Positions 34,901 through 43,156 of a DNA stretch of 64,000 nucleotides are shown here, one piece after another (positions within the stretch are counted from its first letter, which is position 1; the number at the start of each line of letters is the position of its first letter). The position numbers and the translations under genes are program-made. Where the stretch lies: positions 186,001 to 250,000 of the forward strand of contig JAGYKI010000001.1 of the NCBI GenBank assembly GCA_018401735.1. Direction: 5' to 3'. This DNA is from Schleiferiaceae bacterium. GTDB taxonomy: Bacteria; Bacteroidota; Bacteroidia; Flavobacteriales; Schleiferiaceae. Under the pieces are notes generated by a model. It had not been told where the DNA came from and searched no databases. It saw only the letters and a list, made by a program, of their open reading frames with translations.

Positions 34901-35180
34901 CTTGCTTTAAGCAATAGCTTGCATGCCGAAATAATTCAGAAGGCGGAGTTTGATTGGCGGCACAAACTAAAATTAACTTGTAGTTTGTGTGGTTTAAGGG
35001 TTGATACTTACTAAAGTATTGATGATCAAGAAGTATGATTAATTCTGTTTGCTCCGAAAGTAGGAAGGGAATTTGGTTAAAATCCGTAACCGCCGAGTAG
35101 TTGGCCTTAGGAATAACATCGATTTTCACACCGAAGTTTACAATCCAAAACGAAGGAACACTATTTTTAGGTAATTTCAC
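31941..35180 (-). CDS. Multi-PAS sensor protein with a degenerate histidine-kinase end
   Basis: From a GTG start the product is 1079 residues. Residues 1-220 look like a receiver-like domain without the phospho-Asp. About five PAS domains follow (roughly 235-350, 350-475, 485-600, 615-730, 740-860), several with PAC-type WIE/WVEA segments. A HisKA-like helix contains FAHITSHSFLAHCQNI, so a His is present. The ATPase region does not show an N box (N..NA.KF) or the DxGxG and GxGxG boxes; instead it reads AFYTIFAQALAENKS and ends SFYFKDSD. No membrane helix is seen. It begins exactly after the stop of a single-domain response regulator, so the two form one unit. It is probably a pseudokinase or a phospho-acceptor scaffold. 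Confidence 0.85.
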   Translation of the reverse strand: MKLPKNSVPSFWIVNFGVKIDVIPKANYSAVTDFNQIPFLLSEQTELIILLDHQYFSKYQPLNHTNYKLILVCAANQTPPSELFRHASYCLKQDDTKLILDLLHPYLLQINSVTREAPRHLHLICDENGAIIYNDKCIYNFFNLPKGQKLTKFSDIPIKFRFGELKSFEPVEGLLNLEQIHQWLSLRSTKKVDIYRVYLDKTIHTEGRKTYHTFNFNLWPEKSQLEESYKSNVNAFTSLLEDSFDAILISDSSRIIKYASPGITRLTGYRPEDLIGLDTADFTLPEDAVKSHSVIAEVREYKKERATVQHRIRHKNGSYIWIEAIVVDRRNTPGIDGIVSSVRDINAEKLSRLALEEGKLRFELASRASKDVLWDLDCNTNIIEWGENVEAEFGWKAEELDSVDKWMSKIPSKHQQRVKRSFERAFKSDDNFWSCRYDFQSKNGNFAAIEDRGYLLRDKDGSVYRLIGAMHDNTNAKLFENQLSKEEEKFRRLFEESLIGVSLIRLDDFQCLDGNQALLNILGYRREELLKMSLLDLIPEESKDFFYQEMDILRKSVGAISFQLNFIRKDQSIINVALSSFTTEEENNEQSAWMHILDLSPIIESSVALKAAENRFRSYIEKSSDVFVTLNEQSIYEYVSPNISKLLGYQPSEVIGLHNFDLIHPDDHETVLKAYSEADGQIGKVTRSIFRGLHKNGSTRWVEANGKIEQTDQGLKAFINIRDIEKEHQNEEELRRLSLVANKTENAVIITDDKLAVIWVNKSFENLSGFTLPETLNEVISTKLFSKKVAQDLETEIVKGKFLKLERKGRHKLGKKFWLDLNITPVYNSDGLLQNYIFIAIDISNKRKQNKQAQQNLRLINEQNNRLKSFAHITSHSFLAHCQNIEALANELKRSNHQMIQSELVKILNETTRSLSASLASLQSMLKAESQDPENLDELNVAEFVEKAKKLLANDIIVKLANIEYQGDPFFTVRYFPAYLEDAFYTIFAQALAENKSEGIDLFINSRKEASFKIIELDLPMVLRKMKKHSPYIDSSLLFSFSESMDLIKGQLQKYGGELKLQPKDNFGMLLSFYFKDSD

Positions 35181-35585
35181 TTAGGATTTCCACCTTTTTA
35201 GATCCTCTTTTAGAACATTAAGATCTAGAGGCTTTTTAAGGAAGGAAATAACATTAGGGTAATCCTTGGCTTGATCGCGATCTTCCTGATCAATAGAGGA
35301 GGTAAGAATTGCTACAGAGGGCAAAGAATCGCTTGCGGTGGTTCGTTTCGCTATCGAATCTAAAAAAGTCCAACCATCCATAACCGGCATATTTAAATCC
35401 AATAGAATTAATTCCGGTTCTTCCGTTTTAGCCCCGCGATTCAGATAGGCATTAAAGGCCTCCTGGCCATTTTCGAATTCGATAATAGTATGACTAAAGC
35501 TTTCTTTTTCTAGTCGCTTTTTGATTAAAAGTCGAGCAATTAAATCATCGTCTACGATCCAAATACTTTTTAACTCCTCTGCCAT
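35181..35585 (-). CDS. Single-domain response regulator
   Basis: The 134-residue protein is a lone receiver domain: acidic triad VDDD at residues 11-14, phospho-acceptor Asp63 in ILLDLNMPVMDG, Thr in AILTSS near 99, and Lys in FLKKPLD near 116. It has no DNA-binding or enzymatic output. Its stop codon abuts the GTG start of the multi-PAS protein, so they are almost certainly partners, CheY-like. Confidence 0.93.
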   Translation of the reverse strand: MAEELKSIWIVDDDLIARLLIKKRLEKESFSHTIIEFENGQEAFNAYLNRGAKTEEPELILLDLNMPVMDGWTFLDSIAKRTTASDSLPSVAILTSSIDQEDRDQAKDYPNVISFLKKPLDLNVLKEDLKRWKS

Positions 35586-35653
35586 TCCCTTAAAAGGATT
35601 AATTTGACGGAAATTACTAAATTAGGTTGGACCATCAAAATAATGCAGACTAT

Positions 35654-37084
35654 TTACTTTAGTGTTAATTTTTTCCGCAAGTCATCTACGTAAGTGCGAA
35701 ACCTTTTATCGGTTTCTGTAAGGTTATTAACCGTTCTACAGGCATGTAATACCGTAGCATGATCTTTATTTCCGCATTGAGCCCCAATGCTGGCTAAAGA
35801 ATTTTTGGTAAGCTGTTTCGAGAAGTACATCGCTAATTGACGGGCCTGAACAATTTCTCTTTTACGAGTTTTAGACTTCAAAAGTTCAATAGGCATATCA
35901 AAGTAGTCGCAAATCACTTTCTGAATGTAGTCAATGCTTATTTCGCGAGTGGTGTTTTTAACAAACTTATCAATCATCTGCTTCGCCAACTCCACCGTAA
36001 TTTTCTTCTTATTTAAAGAAGATTGGGCTAAGAGAGAAATTAAGGCTCCCTCTAGTTCACGTACATTAGAATTAATGCTGTAGGCTAAATATTCGATTAC
36101 ATCCACCGGCATTTCTACCCCGTCGTTGTATAGTTTTTGGTTGAGGATGGCGATACGAGTTTCTAAATCAGGAACCTGTAAATCGGCGCTTAAACCCCAT
36201 TTAAAGCGCGAAAGCAATCTTTGCTCCATGCCCTGTAAATCTACCGGGGCACGATCGGAAGTTAGTATTACTTGCTTACTATGTTGGTGAAGGTGATTAA
36301 ACACTTCAAAAAAGGCACTTTGCGTTCCTTCTTTACCGGCAAAGGAATGCACATCATCAACAATAAGCACATCTATCATTTGGTAGAAATGCAAAAAGTC
36401 ATTTTTGTTGTTCGTACGTACGGCTTCGATAAATTGCTGTTGGAACTTTTCAGCAGATACGTACAAAACTGTTTTTTCTGGATAGCGATCTTTAATTTCG
36501 ATACCGATAGAGTGGGCAAGGTGGGTTTTACCTAAGCCATTACCACCATATAAAAGCAGGGGATTAAAGGAAGTTCCACCGGGCTTTTTAGAAACGGCGA
36601 AACCTGCAGAACGGGCCAATCGGTTGCAATCGCCTTCCACAAAATTGTCGAAAGTGTAATTGGGGTTTAACTGCGATTCTACATGAACTTTACGCAGGCC
36701 TGGAATAATGAATGGGTTTTTAACACTGTTTTCGCCAATTTCCAGTGGCATATTAATTTTGGGATTCTTGATGCTACCGCGGTTGCTACTTGGTATTTTA
36801 ACCGTTATAGGGTTAGCATTGCCGTAGGTATTTTCCATCACGATGCTATAAACCAATTTAGCATCTTCACCTAACTCTTTACTAATCGCACTTTTTAACA
36901 ACTTAATATAGTTTTCCTCTAACCATTCGTAGAAGAACTTACTCGGTACTTGTATGCTAAGTACCTTATCTTTAAGTTTTAGTGGCTTGATAGGCAAAAA
37001 CCAAGTTTTGAAGCTTTGGGATGAGATATTATCTTTTATGTATATGAGACAATTATCCCAAACCGTTTTTGCAGTCAATTCCAT
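35654..37084 (-). CDS. dnaA: Chromosomal replication initiator DnaA
   Basis: The 476-residue protein has all DnaA domains: the N-terminal oligomerisation domain I (1-85), a linker (85-140), an AAA+ domain III with Walker A GGNGLGKTH (180-188) and Walker B VLIVDDVHSF, and domain IV with the DnaA-box recognition signature CGNKDHATVLHAC near 440. It binds DnaA boxes and opens the origin. The 230 bp upstream holds one DnaA-box-like site but no cluster. Confidence 0.97.
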   Translation of the reverse strand: MELTAKTVWDNCLIYIKDNISSQSFKTWFLPIKPLKLKDKVLSIQVPSKFFYEWLEENYIKLLKSAISKELGEDAKLVYSIVMENTYGNANPITVKIPSSNRGSIKNPKINMPLEIGENSVKNPFIIPGLRKVHVESQLNPNYTFDNFVEGDCNRLARSAGFAVSKKPGGTSFNPLLLYGGNGLGKTHLAHSIGIEIKDRYPEKTVLYVSAEKFQQQFIEAVRTNNKNDFLHFYQMIDVLIVDDVHSFAGKEGTQSAFFEVFNHLHQHSKQVILTSDRAPVDLQGMEQRLLSRFKWGLSADLQVPDLETRIAILNQKLYNDGVEMPVDVIEYLAYSINSNVRELEGALISLLAQSSLNKKKITVELAKQMIDKFVKNTTREISIDYIQKVICDYFDMPIELLKSKTRKREIVQARQLAMYFSKQLTKNSLASIGAQCGNKDHATVLHACRTVNNLTETDKRFRTYVDDLRKKLTLK

Positions 37085-37314
37085 TCTTACTCCTAAATTT
37101 TTAATTACTTCCCTGTTTTAACCCCTCAATCAATAATTTATATGCCTTGGCATACCTCCTCCTAGTGGCCCACAAAAGTGTGGAGAAAAAAGTGATAAAA
37201 AAAATCAAATTGGTATTGACTATCTAGTTTATTTGTCGGAAATTATGCAAGGCCTAATCGCTCTGTATCCCGCATTAATTGAGGTAAAGAGTCTAAAAAT
37301 CAAGGAATAAGAAA

Positions 37315-37734
37315 ATGTATTTTTCAGAAACAAGTCTTCGAGTTCGATATGCGGAAACCGACCAAATGTCGTTCGTTTATTATGGCAATTATCCTCAATA
37401 TTTCGAGGTGGCAAGGGTTGAAGCCCTGAGAACCCTAGGTTTAAGTTATAAAAAAATAGAAGAGGAAGGGGTGATGCTTCCCGTTCTAAAATTGGAAGTT
37501 AAATATATTGCTCCAGCCAAGTATGACGATTTGCTACTTATCAAGACTTGTATTTCCGAAATACCGAAAACAAGGATCACTTTTGAGCATGAGATTTATA
37601 ATGAAGCAGGTAAGTTATTAACCATCGGAAAGGTGGAATTGGTTTTTGTAGATATAAAAAGTGGAAAACCTTGTCGGGCTCCCCACTTTCTCACAAATGC
37701 TATTGAAGCCGAATTTAGTTCCGGAAAACTTTAA
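37315..37734 (+). CDS. Acyl-CoA thioesterase, YbgC/FadM hotdog family
   Basis: The 139-residue protein begins with RYAETDQMSFVYYGNYPQYF, matching the 4-hydroxybenzoyl-CoA thioesterase-type motif with catalytic Asp16. It is a single hotdog domain of normal length. It hydrolyses acyl-CoA thioesters, with short or aromatic substrates typical of the family. It is divergent from dnaA, and its 3' end overlaps the end of the opposing protease gene by 20 bp. Confidence 0.9.
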   Translation: MYFSETSLRVRYAETDQMSFVYYGNYPQYFEVARVEALRTLGLSYKKIEEEGVMLPVLKLEVKYIAPAKYDDLLLIKTCISEIPKTRITFEHEIYNEAGKLLTIGKVELVFVDIKSGKPCRAPHFLTNAIEAEFSSGKL

Positions 37735-39478
37735 AGCTTTCCGTGCTTGTTGCGGTTTGTACAATAATTAGGTATAAACCAGTTTTAAGATTTGGAGCTT
37801 CAATTTCTCTTTCGGTACCATTAAGTTCGCCTGCTTGTATTAACTTTCCATCTAAACTTAAAATTTGATACGATTGTAACTTTTCAGAACTCTTAATAAA
37901 AAGGCTTCCGCCTGATGCGAATGCAAAAGAATTGTACACAGAAATAGAACTCTTAGCTAAAATAGATTCATCCAAGCTAAAATCGCTATCTAAAACATTT
38001 CTCCTTACAAAGGCATCCTTGATGATATTAAAGTGAGCGCCATTATTTAAAACTTGGTCTGCGTTGATAATCATCATTGCAAAATCTCGGTAGGTACTGC
38101 TCCCTTGTAAACTAAAGAGTGCTTCTAAAATAATTTGATCACTTGTCGCGCGGCTGGTATTGAAAAGTATCTCGCGTAAGCAGCTCACCATTAGGTCGGT
38201 GTTAGTATAAATATTACCCGCAAAACTTACGTTTTGATAGTTTTTGGTGCTAGTTGCATTGCGTCCAGGCCAAAAAACATTATGACCATCCCAATTAAAA
38301 ATGCGGTCGGTTTGATTGTTGGTGTATTTGGTAGAATAGCTCAGTGCGAAATAATCACAAATGGCTTCTTCCATACCTGCGCGTTCATTGATGCGATTAG
38401 TATTTGCATTGGCTCCAAAAACCACTGCGTGAATGTATTCATGAATTACCACATCAACGTCTTCTGCATCATCAACGCCTCCTTCACCCATGTAAATTTT
38501 CCAGTCACTACTCGTGAAAAAGCTTTGGTCGGCATCACTTAAGGCGTGCACATCGATTTCTATTAAATTACCGGGTATAGAGCTGAAACCTAAACTGTCT
38601 ATGTAGTTTTTGAAAATAGATAAATGGGCAAAAGCATTTACGTCTTCAAATCCATCTTGATCGCGGGTAAGATTAAAGTTAGGACTAGTTTGCGTAAGCG
38701 GCGCAATAGAGGGGGAGCTGAAATCGGAAATTTTAAGATCCGCATTTTCCAAGCGGAAAGTACCATTGCTATAATCGGCTTTAAAAGTAATATTCCGTCT
38801 TTCTATGTCCAGAATAGGCATAGGGCCATCATTATTATCTACATATAATCCACCGTAATTCACGTTAGCCGTACTCAGCGGATCAGGTGCAAAAATAGCA
38901 GCGGTACAAGTGCTATCAACCCCTTGGAAATAAAGTCTTTGATCTTCTAAAACTAAAATTTCGTCCGCGGCACTAATCAATACATAATGCAAACCATCTT
39001 GACCGAAAAAGTCGGTGCGCAGTGCTTTGAAATTGCTAATTTGATTTGCCCAATAAATAGGTTCACTACTAAAGCGCTCGGCTTTTAAATCGCCTTTCAG
39101 CATTTCTAAATCGATGCTCGAGCTAAAATCACCCCTATAATTAGTGCTAAGAATAGGATACTGAACAGTTGCAAATCCATTAGGATAGTCGTGTACCACC
39201 GCTTTTTGTCCGTAAAAAGGGATATTATCCTTTTCAATTTGGTAGAAAAAGTGTTTCCCTGCAGCACTATTTGATACTTTGATTTGCTTAAAGTTAATGC
39301 CTACATGGGCCATTTTTTCTTCGAGAAGCGAAAGACCTGATTCTTGCGCATCTAAGGAAACCGAAACATAAAGCGGCGCCTCATGTAGGCCTATAAAATT
39401 ACTTTCTTTCTTGCTGTTTTGGGCACTTAAAGCGAAGCTAATGCTTAGAAGAGCGATTAAAATTGATTGTTTTCTCAT
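37715..39478 (-). CDS. Secreted zinc metallopeptidase with T9SS sorting domain
   Basis: This 587-residue protein has a signal peptide (MRKQSILIALLSISFALSAQ), a propeptide-like N-terminal region, a gluzincin catalytic core with HEYIH at residues 346-350 and Glu370/371 in MEEAICDYFAL, and a C-terminal beta-sandwich (about 500-587) ending LKTGLYLIIVQTATSTESF plus KVFRN. The end matches the type-A sorting domain of type IX secretion: Gly-Tyr-Ile-type core and a Lys near the C-terminus. It is predicted to be a thermolysin/fungalysin-like protease exported to the cell surface. It ends the ribD operon with a 4-bp overlap. Confidence 0.85.
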   Translation of the reverse strand: MRKQSILIALLSISFALSAQNSKKESNFIGLHEAPLYVSVSLDAQESGLSLLEEKMAHVGINFKQIKVSNSAAGKHFFYQIEKDNIPFYGQKAVVHDYPNGFATVQYPILSTNYRGDFSSSIDLEMLKGDLKAERFSSEPIYWANQISNFKALRTDFFGQDGLHYVLISAADEILVLEDQRLYFQGVDSTCTAAIFAPDPLSTANVNYGGLYVDNNDGPMPILDIERRNITFKADYSNGTFRLENADLKISDFSSPSIAPLTQTSPNFNLTRDQDGFEDVNAFAHLSIFKNYIDSLGFSSIPGNLIEIDVHALSDADQSFFTSSDWKIYMGEGGVDDAEDVDVVIHEYIHAVVFGANANTNRINERAGMEEAICDYFALSYSTKYTNNQTDRIFNWDGHNVFWPGRNATSTKNYQNVSFAGNIYTNTDLMVSCLREILFNTSRATSDQIILEALFSLQGSSTYRDFAMMIINADQVLNNGAHFNIIKDAFVRRNVLDSDFSLDESILAKSSISVYNSFAFASGGSLFIKSSEKLQSYQILSLDGKLIQAGELNGTEREIEAPNLKTGLYLIIVQTATSTESFKVFRN

Positions 39479-40098
39479 GGGTTAATTTCCTTTAATTCAC
39501 CTTGGTAGAGGTTTTTTATTTGTTCAAGGGCAATGTTCAGTTTGCTTTCACGGCAACGTATTATATAGCCTGCATCTTTATCCATAGTTTCTGAAATAAT
39601 TTCAAATAAACTCTGGTGAAGAATGTTCATTACTTCAGCCATAGCAGAGTAGGGAAAGCGCAATTCGTAATAACGGTATAAATATATATCAATTCGTTGG
39701 CAATTTTGAAGCGCTTCCACTGCAGATTCACGATAAGCAGTTATAAGTCCAGGAACGCCCAATTTAGTCCCCCCAAAATAGCGTACCACTACCACCGCAA
39801 TATCCCAAAGTTCAGCACTTAAAATAGCATTGAAGATGGGCGTGCCTGCCGAGTGAGCGGGTTCACCGTCGTCATTGATACGTACTTCTGGCTTTTTGGG
39901 TTGGAAGCGATAGGCATAGCAGAAGTGCCTGGCATCGTGATATTGGCTTTTTAAATCCTCTAAAAAGCTTTGAAATTCGTCTAGGCTTTTTACGCATCTA
40001 GCGAAAGCGATAAATTTGGAGCCCTTGTCTTTAAAAAGTGCTTCGCCATTAGTGCTAATGCTCTGATAATGATCGCCTTCTATCGCTTCCTGAATCAT
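39475..40098 (-). CDS. IMPACT/YigZ-family protein
   Basis: This 207-residue protein contains KDKGSKFIAFARCVKS, HDARHFCYAYRF, NDDGEPAHSAGTPIF and VVVVRYFGGTKLGVPGL, the conserved blocks of the UPF0029/IMPACT (YigZ) family. The family is linked to translation or tRNA-related control but its bacterial role is not settled. It overlaps the genes on both sides by 4 bp within the ribD operon. Confidence 0.92.
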   Translation of the reverse strand: MIQEAIEGDHYQSISTNGEALFKDKGSKFIAFARCVKSLDEFQSFLEDLKSQYHDARHFCYAYRFQPKKPEVRINDDGEPAHSAGTPIFNAILSAELWDIAVVVVRYFGGTKLGVPGLITAYRESAVEALQNCQRIDIYLYRYYELRFPYSAMAEVMNILHQSLFEIISETMDKDAGYIIRCRESKLNIALEQIKNLYQGELKEINP

Positions 40099-40961
40099 AA
40101 AACGACAGTTATTAGCAAAATAGAAATAATGGCTACTATGATTCCGGCGATATTTAAAGGGCTCAGTTTTTCCTTAAAGGCAAAATAACCTAAAAGGGAA
40201 GATAAGGCCACGATGCCAACATTATTAATGGCAAAAAGGCTAGAGCTTTCTAAACCGGGACTATCGAGCGCGCGTAACAGGAAGTAGATGCTCCCATAAT
40301 TGGGGATTCCCAAGGCAATGCCTCCGATGATGGCTTTAAATTGCAGCGGCACATGCATTTTAAAATAACGGTAAATCATAGCAAAAAAGCCAAAAATAGC
40401 GGCGAAACCAAAAATACTACTCGCAAACCATGCTTGATCTTCGGCGGGTACAAGCTCTTGTTGATTGTATTTTAAAAAGGAATCGAGAAAGCCTGAACCG
40501 AGAAAGAGAAGTATCGGTAAAATTATGGAAAGGGGATTGGACTTGATTCTCGCGGGCTTGTAGGTTGACATCCACACCGCCAACAGGGCTAGAATTATAG
40601 CACTGATTTTTAAAGCTGAGGCACTTTCATGGTAATAGAAGATGCCAAAACTTATAGGAACCATCACCGACATTTTAACGGCGATACTAACGGTGGTAAG
40701 ACCGAAATTCTGACTAACCCATGCCATTAAGTTAAAGAGGGTAATAAAGAGAATACCCAAAATTAATACCGAGTTAATCCATTCTTGCTCTATCACAGCT
40801 GCAAGCGGTTTTGAAAACCCCATCTGGGCTTGACCAATACTGAAAGCAACGAGGTAATTAACCAAAATAGCTTGTAGGTTATCGATGGAGAATTTTTTGA
40901 GGTAAGTGAAAACCACAAAGATTAAAATGGAGCTACATATGCTCAATACTATCCAAATCAT
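40095..40961 (-). CDS. EamA-type DMT transporter (permease)
   Basis: The 288-residue protein has about ten hydrophobic helices in two repeats, each with a C-terminal EamA-like pattern (SIGQAQMGFSKP in the first; PGLESSSLFAINNVGIVALS in the second). This is the drug/metabolite transporter superfamily of inner-membrane exporters. The substrate is not apparent; neighbouring ribD hints at no clear link. It overlaps ribD and the YigZ gene by 4 bp each. Confidence 0.85.
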   Translation of the reverse strand: MIWIVLSICSSILIFVVFTYLKKFSIDNLQAILVNYLVAFSIGQAQMGFSKPLAAVIEQEWINSVLILGILFITLFNLMAWVSQNFGLTTVSIAVKMSVMVPISFGIFYYHESASALKISAIILALLAVWMSTYKPARIKSNPLSIILPILLFLGSGFLDSFLKYNQQELVPAEDQAWFASSIFGFAAIFGFFAMIYRYFKMHVPLQFKAIIGGIALGIPNYGSIYFLLRALDSPGLESSSLFAINNVGIVALSSLLGYFAFKEKLSPLNIAGIIVAIISILLITVVL

Positions 40962-41986
40962 AGAGGTAATAGTCTTTGGATGCGATCCTGTTTTAAGTAG
41001 TAGTCTTCCGTAATTATGCCTTTAATCTTGGGGGCGGCCAAACCTTGACTTAAGGACTGAGGCCCAGTAATAAGAAGTGCTTCATCCCAAAGCTTGGCGT
41101 TAATAAATTGTTGTAAGGTATAAGCTCCACCTTCTACCATAATACTCAGAATATCCTTTTGGTGAAGTATCTTAAGAATTTCAGGCAGCGGATTTTCGGT
41201 ATTTATTATATGTGTTTCTACTTCTCGCTTAGCGCCAGAAAAGTAAATAAAATGTTGATCTCTAAAAACTTGGGACTGGGGCGCTACTCGCCCTTGTAGG
41301 TCAATTATAATACGCCAAAGTTTTTTCTGCGCTGGGAATTCACTAATGCCTAAATGGGGGTTGTCGTTAATAATGGTATTAGCTCCCACTAAAATGCCAT
41401 CAACTTCGCTGCGCTCGCGGTGCACGAAGGGGCGGGTTTCAGGACTGCTAATCCAATGCATACCTTTTTGATGAGCTAGACGATTAATATCGAGAAAGGC
41501 ATCTTTACTTTGCGCCCATTTTAATAAAATATAAGGTCTTTGTTGGGCGTGAAAAGTAAAAAAACGACGGTTCAGGAATTCTGATTCTTCCTTAAGAATA
41601 TCTTCAATAACCTCAATGCCAGCATTTTTCAGCTTAGCAATGCCTCGGCCATTTACCAGACTGTTTGCATCGCGACAGCCAATCACCACTTTGGGTATTT
41701 GCATATCAATAATAAGATTGGAGCATGGTGGTGTACGGCCTTGGTGGGAACAAGGTTCGAGATTTACATAAAGAGTGGCTTTTTTGAGGAGTTCCTTATT
41801 AGTAACATTGGCAATAGCATTTACCTCGGCGTGGGCTTTACCCGCCTGTTGATGCCAGCCTTCGCCAATTATTTTCCCTTGATAAACAATAACTGAGCCT
41901 ACCATGGGGTTGGGGCTAGCGCTGCTCGCTCCATGTTGCGCCAATTGCAAACACCGACGTATATATTTCTCGTGTTCTTCTTGCAT
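40958..41986 (-). CDS. ribD: Bifunctional riboflavin biosynthesis deaminase/reductase
   Basis: The 342-residue enzyme has an N-terminal cytidine-deaminase-like domain with zinc ligands HAEVNAI and PCSHQGRTPPCSN, followed by a reductase domain with QRPYILLKWAQSKD, VDGILVGANTIINDNPHL and IMVEGGAYTLQQFI. It performs the second and third steps of riboflavin synthesis. It leads a four-gene overlapping operon (ribD, EamA transporter, YigZ, T9SS protease). Confidence 0.94.
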   Translation of the reverse strand: MQEEHEKYIRRCLQLAQHGASSASPNPMVGSVIVYQGKIIGEGWHQQAGKAHAEVNAIANVTNKELLKKATLYVNLEPCSHQGRTPPCSNLIIDMQIPKVVIGCRDANSLVNGRGIAKLKNAGIEVIEDILKEESEFLNRRFFTFHAQQRPYILLKWAQSKDAFLDINRLAHQKGMHWISSPETRPFVHRERSEVDGILVGANTIINDNPHLGISEFPAQKKLWRIIIDLQGRVAPQSQVFRDQHFIYFSGAKREVETHIINTENPLPEILKILHQKDILSIMVEGGAYTLQQFINAKLWDEALLITGPQSLSQGLAAPKIKGIITEDYYLKQDRIQRLLPL

Positions 41987-41993
41987 AGAGGCG

Positions 41994-42001
41994 CAAAAAT
42001 A
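41994..42001 (-). promoter_or_regulatory. Possible -7 box before ribD
   Basis: On the minus strand the sequence is TATTTTTG, a TAnnTTTG match 8 bp before the ribD ATG. The leader would be extremely short, so it may be the promoter of a nearly leaderless mRNA or coincidence. Confidence 0.3.
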
Positions 42002-42018
42002 ATCGCTTTAACTAGTTG

Positions 42019-42090
42019 GCAAGCTAAAATTAGTGTTCAAGTTTTAGAGCGCTAATTTTAGAGCATCGCCCATTTATGGTTAGCTTGCCC
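42019..42090. repeat. Nested inverted repeats upstream of ribD and the VOC gene
   Basis: GGCAAGCTAA and TTAGCTTGCC form a perfect 10-bp pair enclosing a second pair, CTAAAATTAG and CTAATTTTAG. Together they could form a stable cruciform or RNA hairpin between the divergent ribD and VOC genes. Confidence 0.6.
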
Positions 42091-42093
42091 ATT

Positions 42094-42140
42094 ATTGAAA
42101 ATTTGAGGCTATAATTTTAGGTCGAATTCACGTTAGTTAG
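42094..42140 (+). repeat. End of an intergenic repeat family (GTCGAATTCACGTTA)
   Basis: The stretch from TTGAAAATTTGAGGCT to GTCGAATTCACGTTAGTTAG closely matches 47267-47313 (both end GTTAGTTAG) and resembles the ends at 47044 and 58924. Only one end of the element is present here. Confidence 0.8.
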
Positions 42141-42155
42141 AAAATACACCACAAT

Positions 42156-42548
42156 ATGAAATACGCATACACCATACTTTACGTAGAAAAGGTTAACGAA
42201 AGCATTGCATTTTATGAGAAAGCTTTTGGCTTTAGTATGAAATTCATCACCCCAGAAAACGATTATGCCGAACTAGAATCGGGCGAAACTACCATAGCTT
42301 TTGCATCCATGGAGTTAGGCGCGGCAAATTTTAAGCAGGGTATAGAAAAAATGGAACTTTCAAAAAAGCCTATGGGAATTGAGTTGGCTTTTACTAGTGA
42401 AGAGATTGAAGATGATTTTAAACGCGCCGTTGATGCTGGCGCTAGTATATACCAGTCCATTCTCGATAAACCTTGGGGACAGAAAGTGGGTTATTTAAGA
42501 GACAATAATGGTTTTTTAATTGAAATCTGTACTCCAATTAAGGGCTAA
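42156..42548 (+). CDS. VOC-superfamily (glyoxalase-like) protein
   Basis: The 130-residue protein is one vicinal-oxygen-chelate unit: YTILYVEKVNESIAFYEKAF, ELESGETTIAFAS, VDAGASIYQ and KVGYLRDNNGFLIEIC. The last motif carries the conserved Glu metal ligand. Substrate unknown; such proteins include glyoxalases and resistance proteins. It is followed 53 bp later by the PNPOx-like gene. Confidence 0.9.
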   Translation: MKYAYTILYVEKVNESIAFYEKAFGFSMKFITPENDYAELESGETTIAFASMELGAANFKQGIEKMELSKKPMGIELAFTSEEIEDDFKRAVDAGASIYQSILDKPWGQKVGYLRDNNGFLIEICTPIKG

Positions 42549-42601
42549 ATTTAGCTTATACCAGCGGCAGGAAGCAAAAACAGGAGAAGTAATACTATAA
42601 T

Positions 42602-43156
42602 ATGCGGGAAATAGATTTCGAAGACGACCAGATAATTTGGAAAATCTTAAAAGAGCATATAGAGGAAGCTAAGGAACTGCAAAGAATGGTAGTTTCGAGC
42701 GTGGATGAAAATTGTCGGCCACAAGCGCGCACAATGATTTTGCGTGCGGTAGACCATAAAACTAAATGCCTTTATTTTTATACTGATGCTCGCAGTCCCA
42801 AAATAGGGCAGTGGCAGAAAAATCAGTTTTGTCAGGTACTAGCGTATAGTTCTAGTGAATTACTACAATTACGCTTTACTGCAAAAGCAGTAGTATGGCA
42901 AAGTGGAGAATTGTATCAGTCGGCCAAAAGCGGATTAAAAGAACATCAATGGCGCGATTACTCTAGCTTTTTAGCTCCGGGTAGTGACTATGACCCAGCA
43001 TTAAAGCCTAGCAGTGACAAGCTAAATTTTGCCCTCGTACAGATAAAAGTGGAGCAGATGGAAATATTAAAACTGTTACCCAAGGCCCAAGAGCACCTGC
43101 GTTACAGTTTCAATTATGAGGAGAAGAATGAATTCGCTAGGCGCTTAGTGCCTTAA
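42602..43156 (+). CDS. Pyridoxamine 5'-phosphate oxidase-family flavoprotein
   Basis: The 184-residue protein has the split-barrel FMN-binding fold of PNPOx: MVVSSVDENCRPQARTMILRAV near 28-49, then LYFYTDARSPKIGQW and LLQLRFTAKAVVW. The C-terminal part is shorter than in true PdxH, and the substrate-binding signature RVEFW is not seen. It is probably a flavin-dependent oxidase or reductase of this superfamily rather than PdxH itself. Its end overlaps the opposing 106-residue gene by 20 bp. Confidence 0.82.
   Translation: MREIDFEDDQIIWKILKEHIEEAKELQRMVVSSVDENCRPQARTMILRAVDHKTKCLYFYTDARSPKIGQWQKNQFCQVLAYSSSELLQLRFTAKAVVWQSGELYQSAKSGLKEHQWRDYSSFLAPGSDYDPALKPSSDKLNFALVQIKVEQMEILKLLPKAQEHLRYSFNYEEKNEFARRLVP

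Noticed and set aside
37085..37314. Possible origin of replication upstream of dnaA
   Set aside because: Only one DnaA-box-like sequence (TGTGGAGAA, next to a CCACA/TGTGG palindrome) is present; no cluster and no AT-rich 13-mer array.
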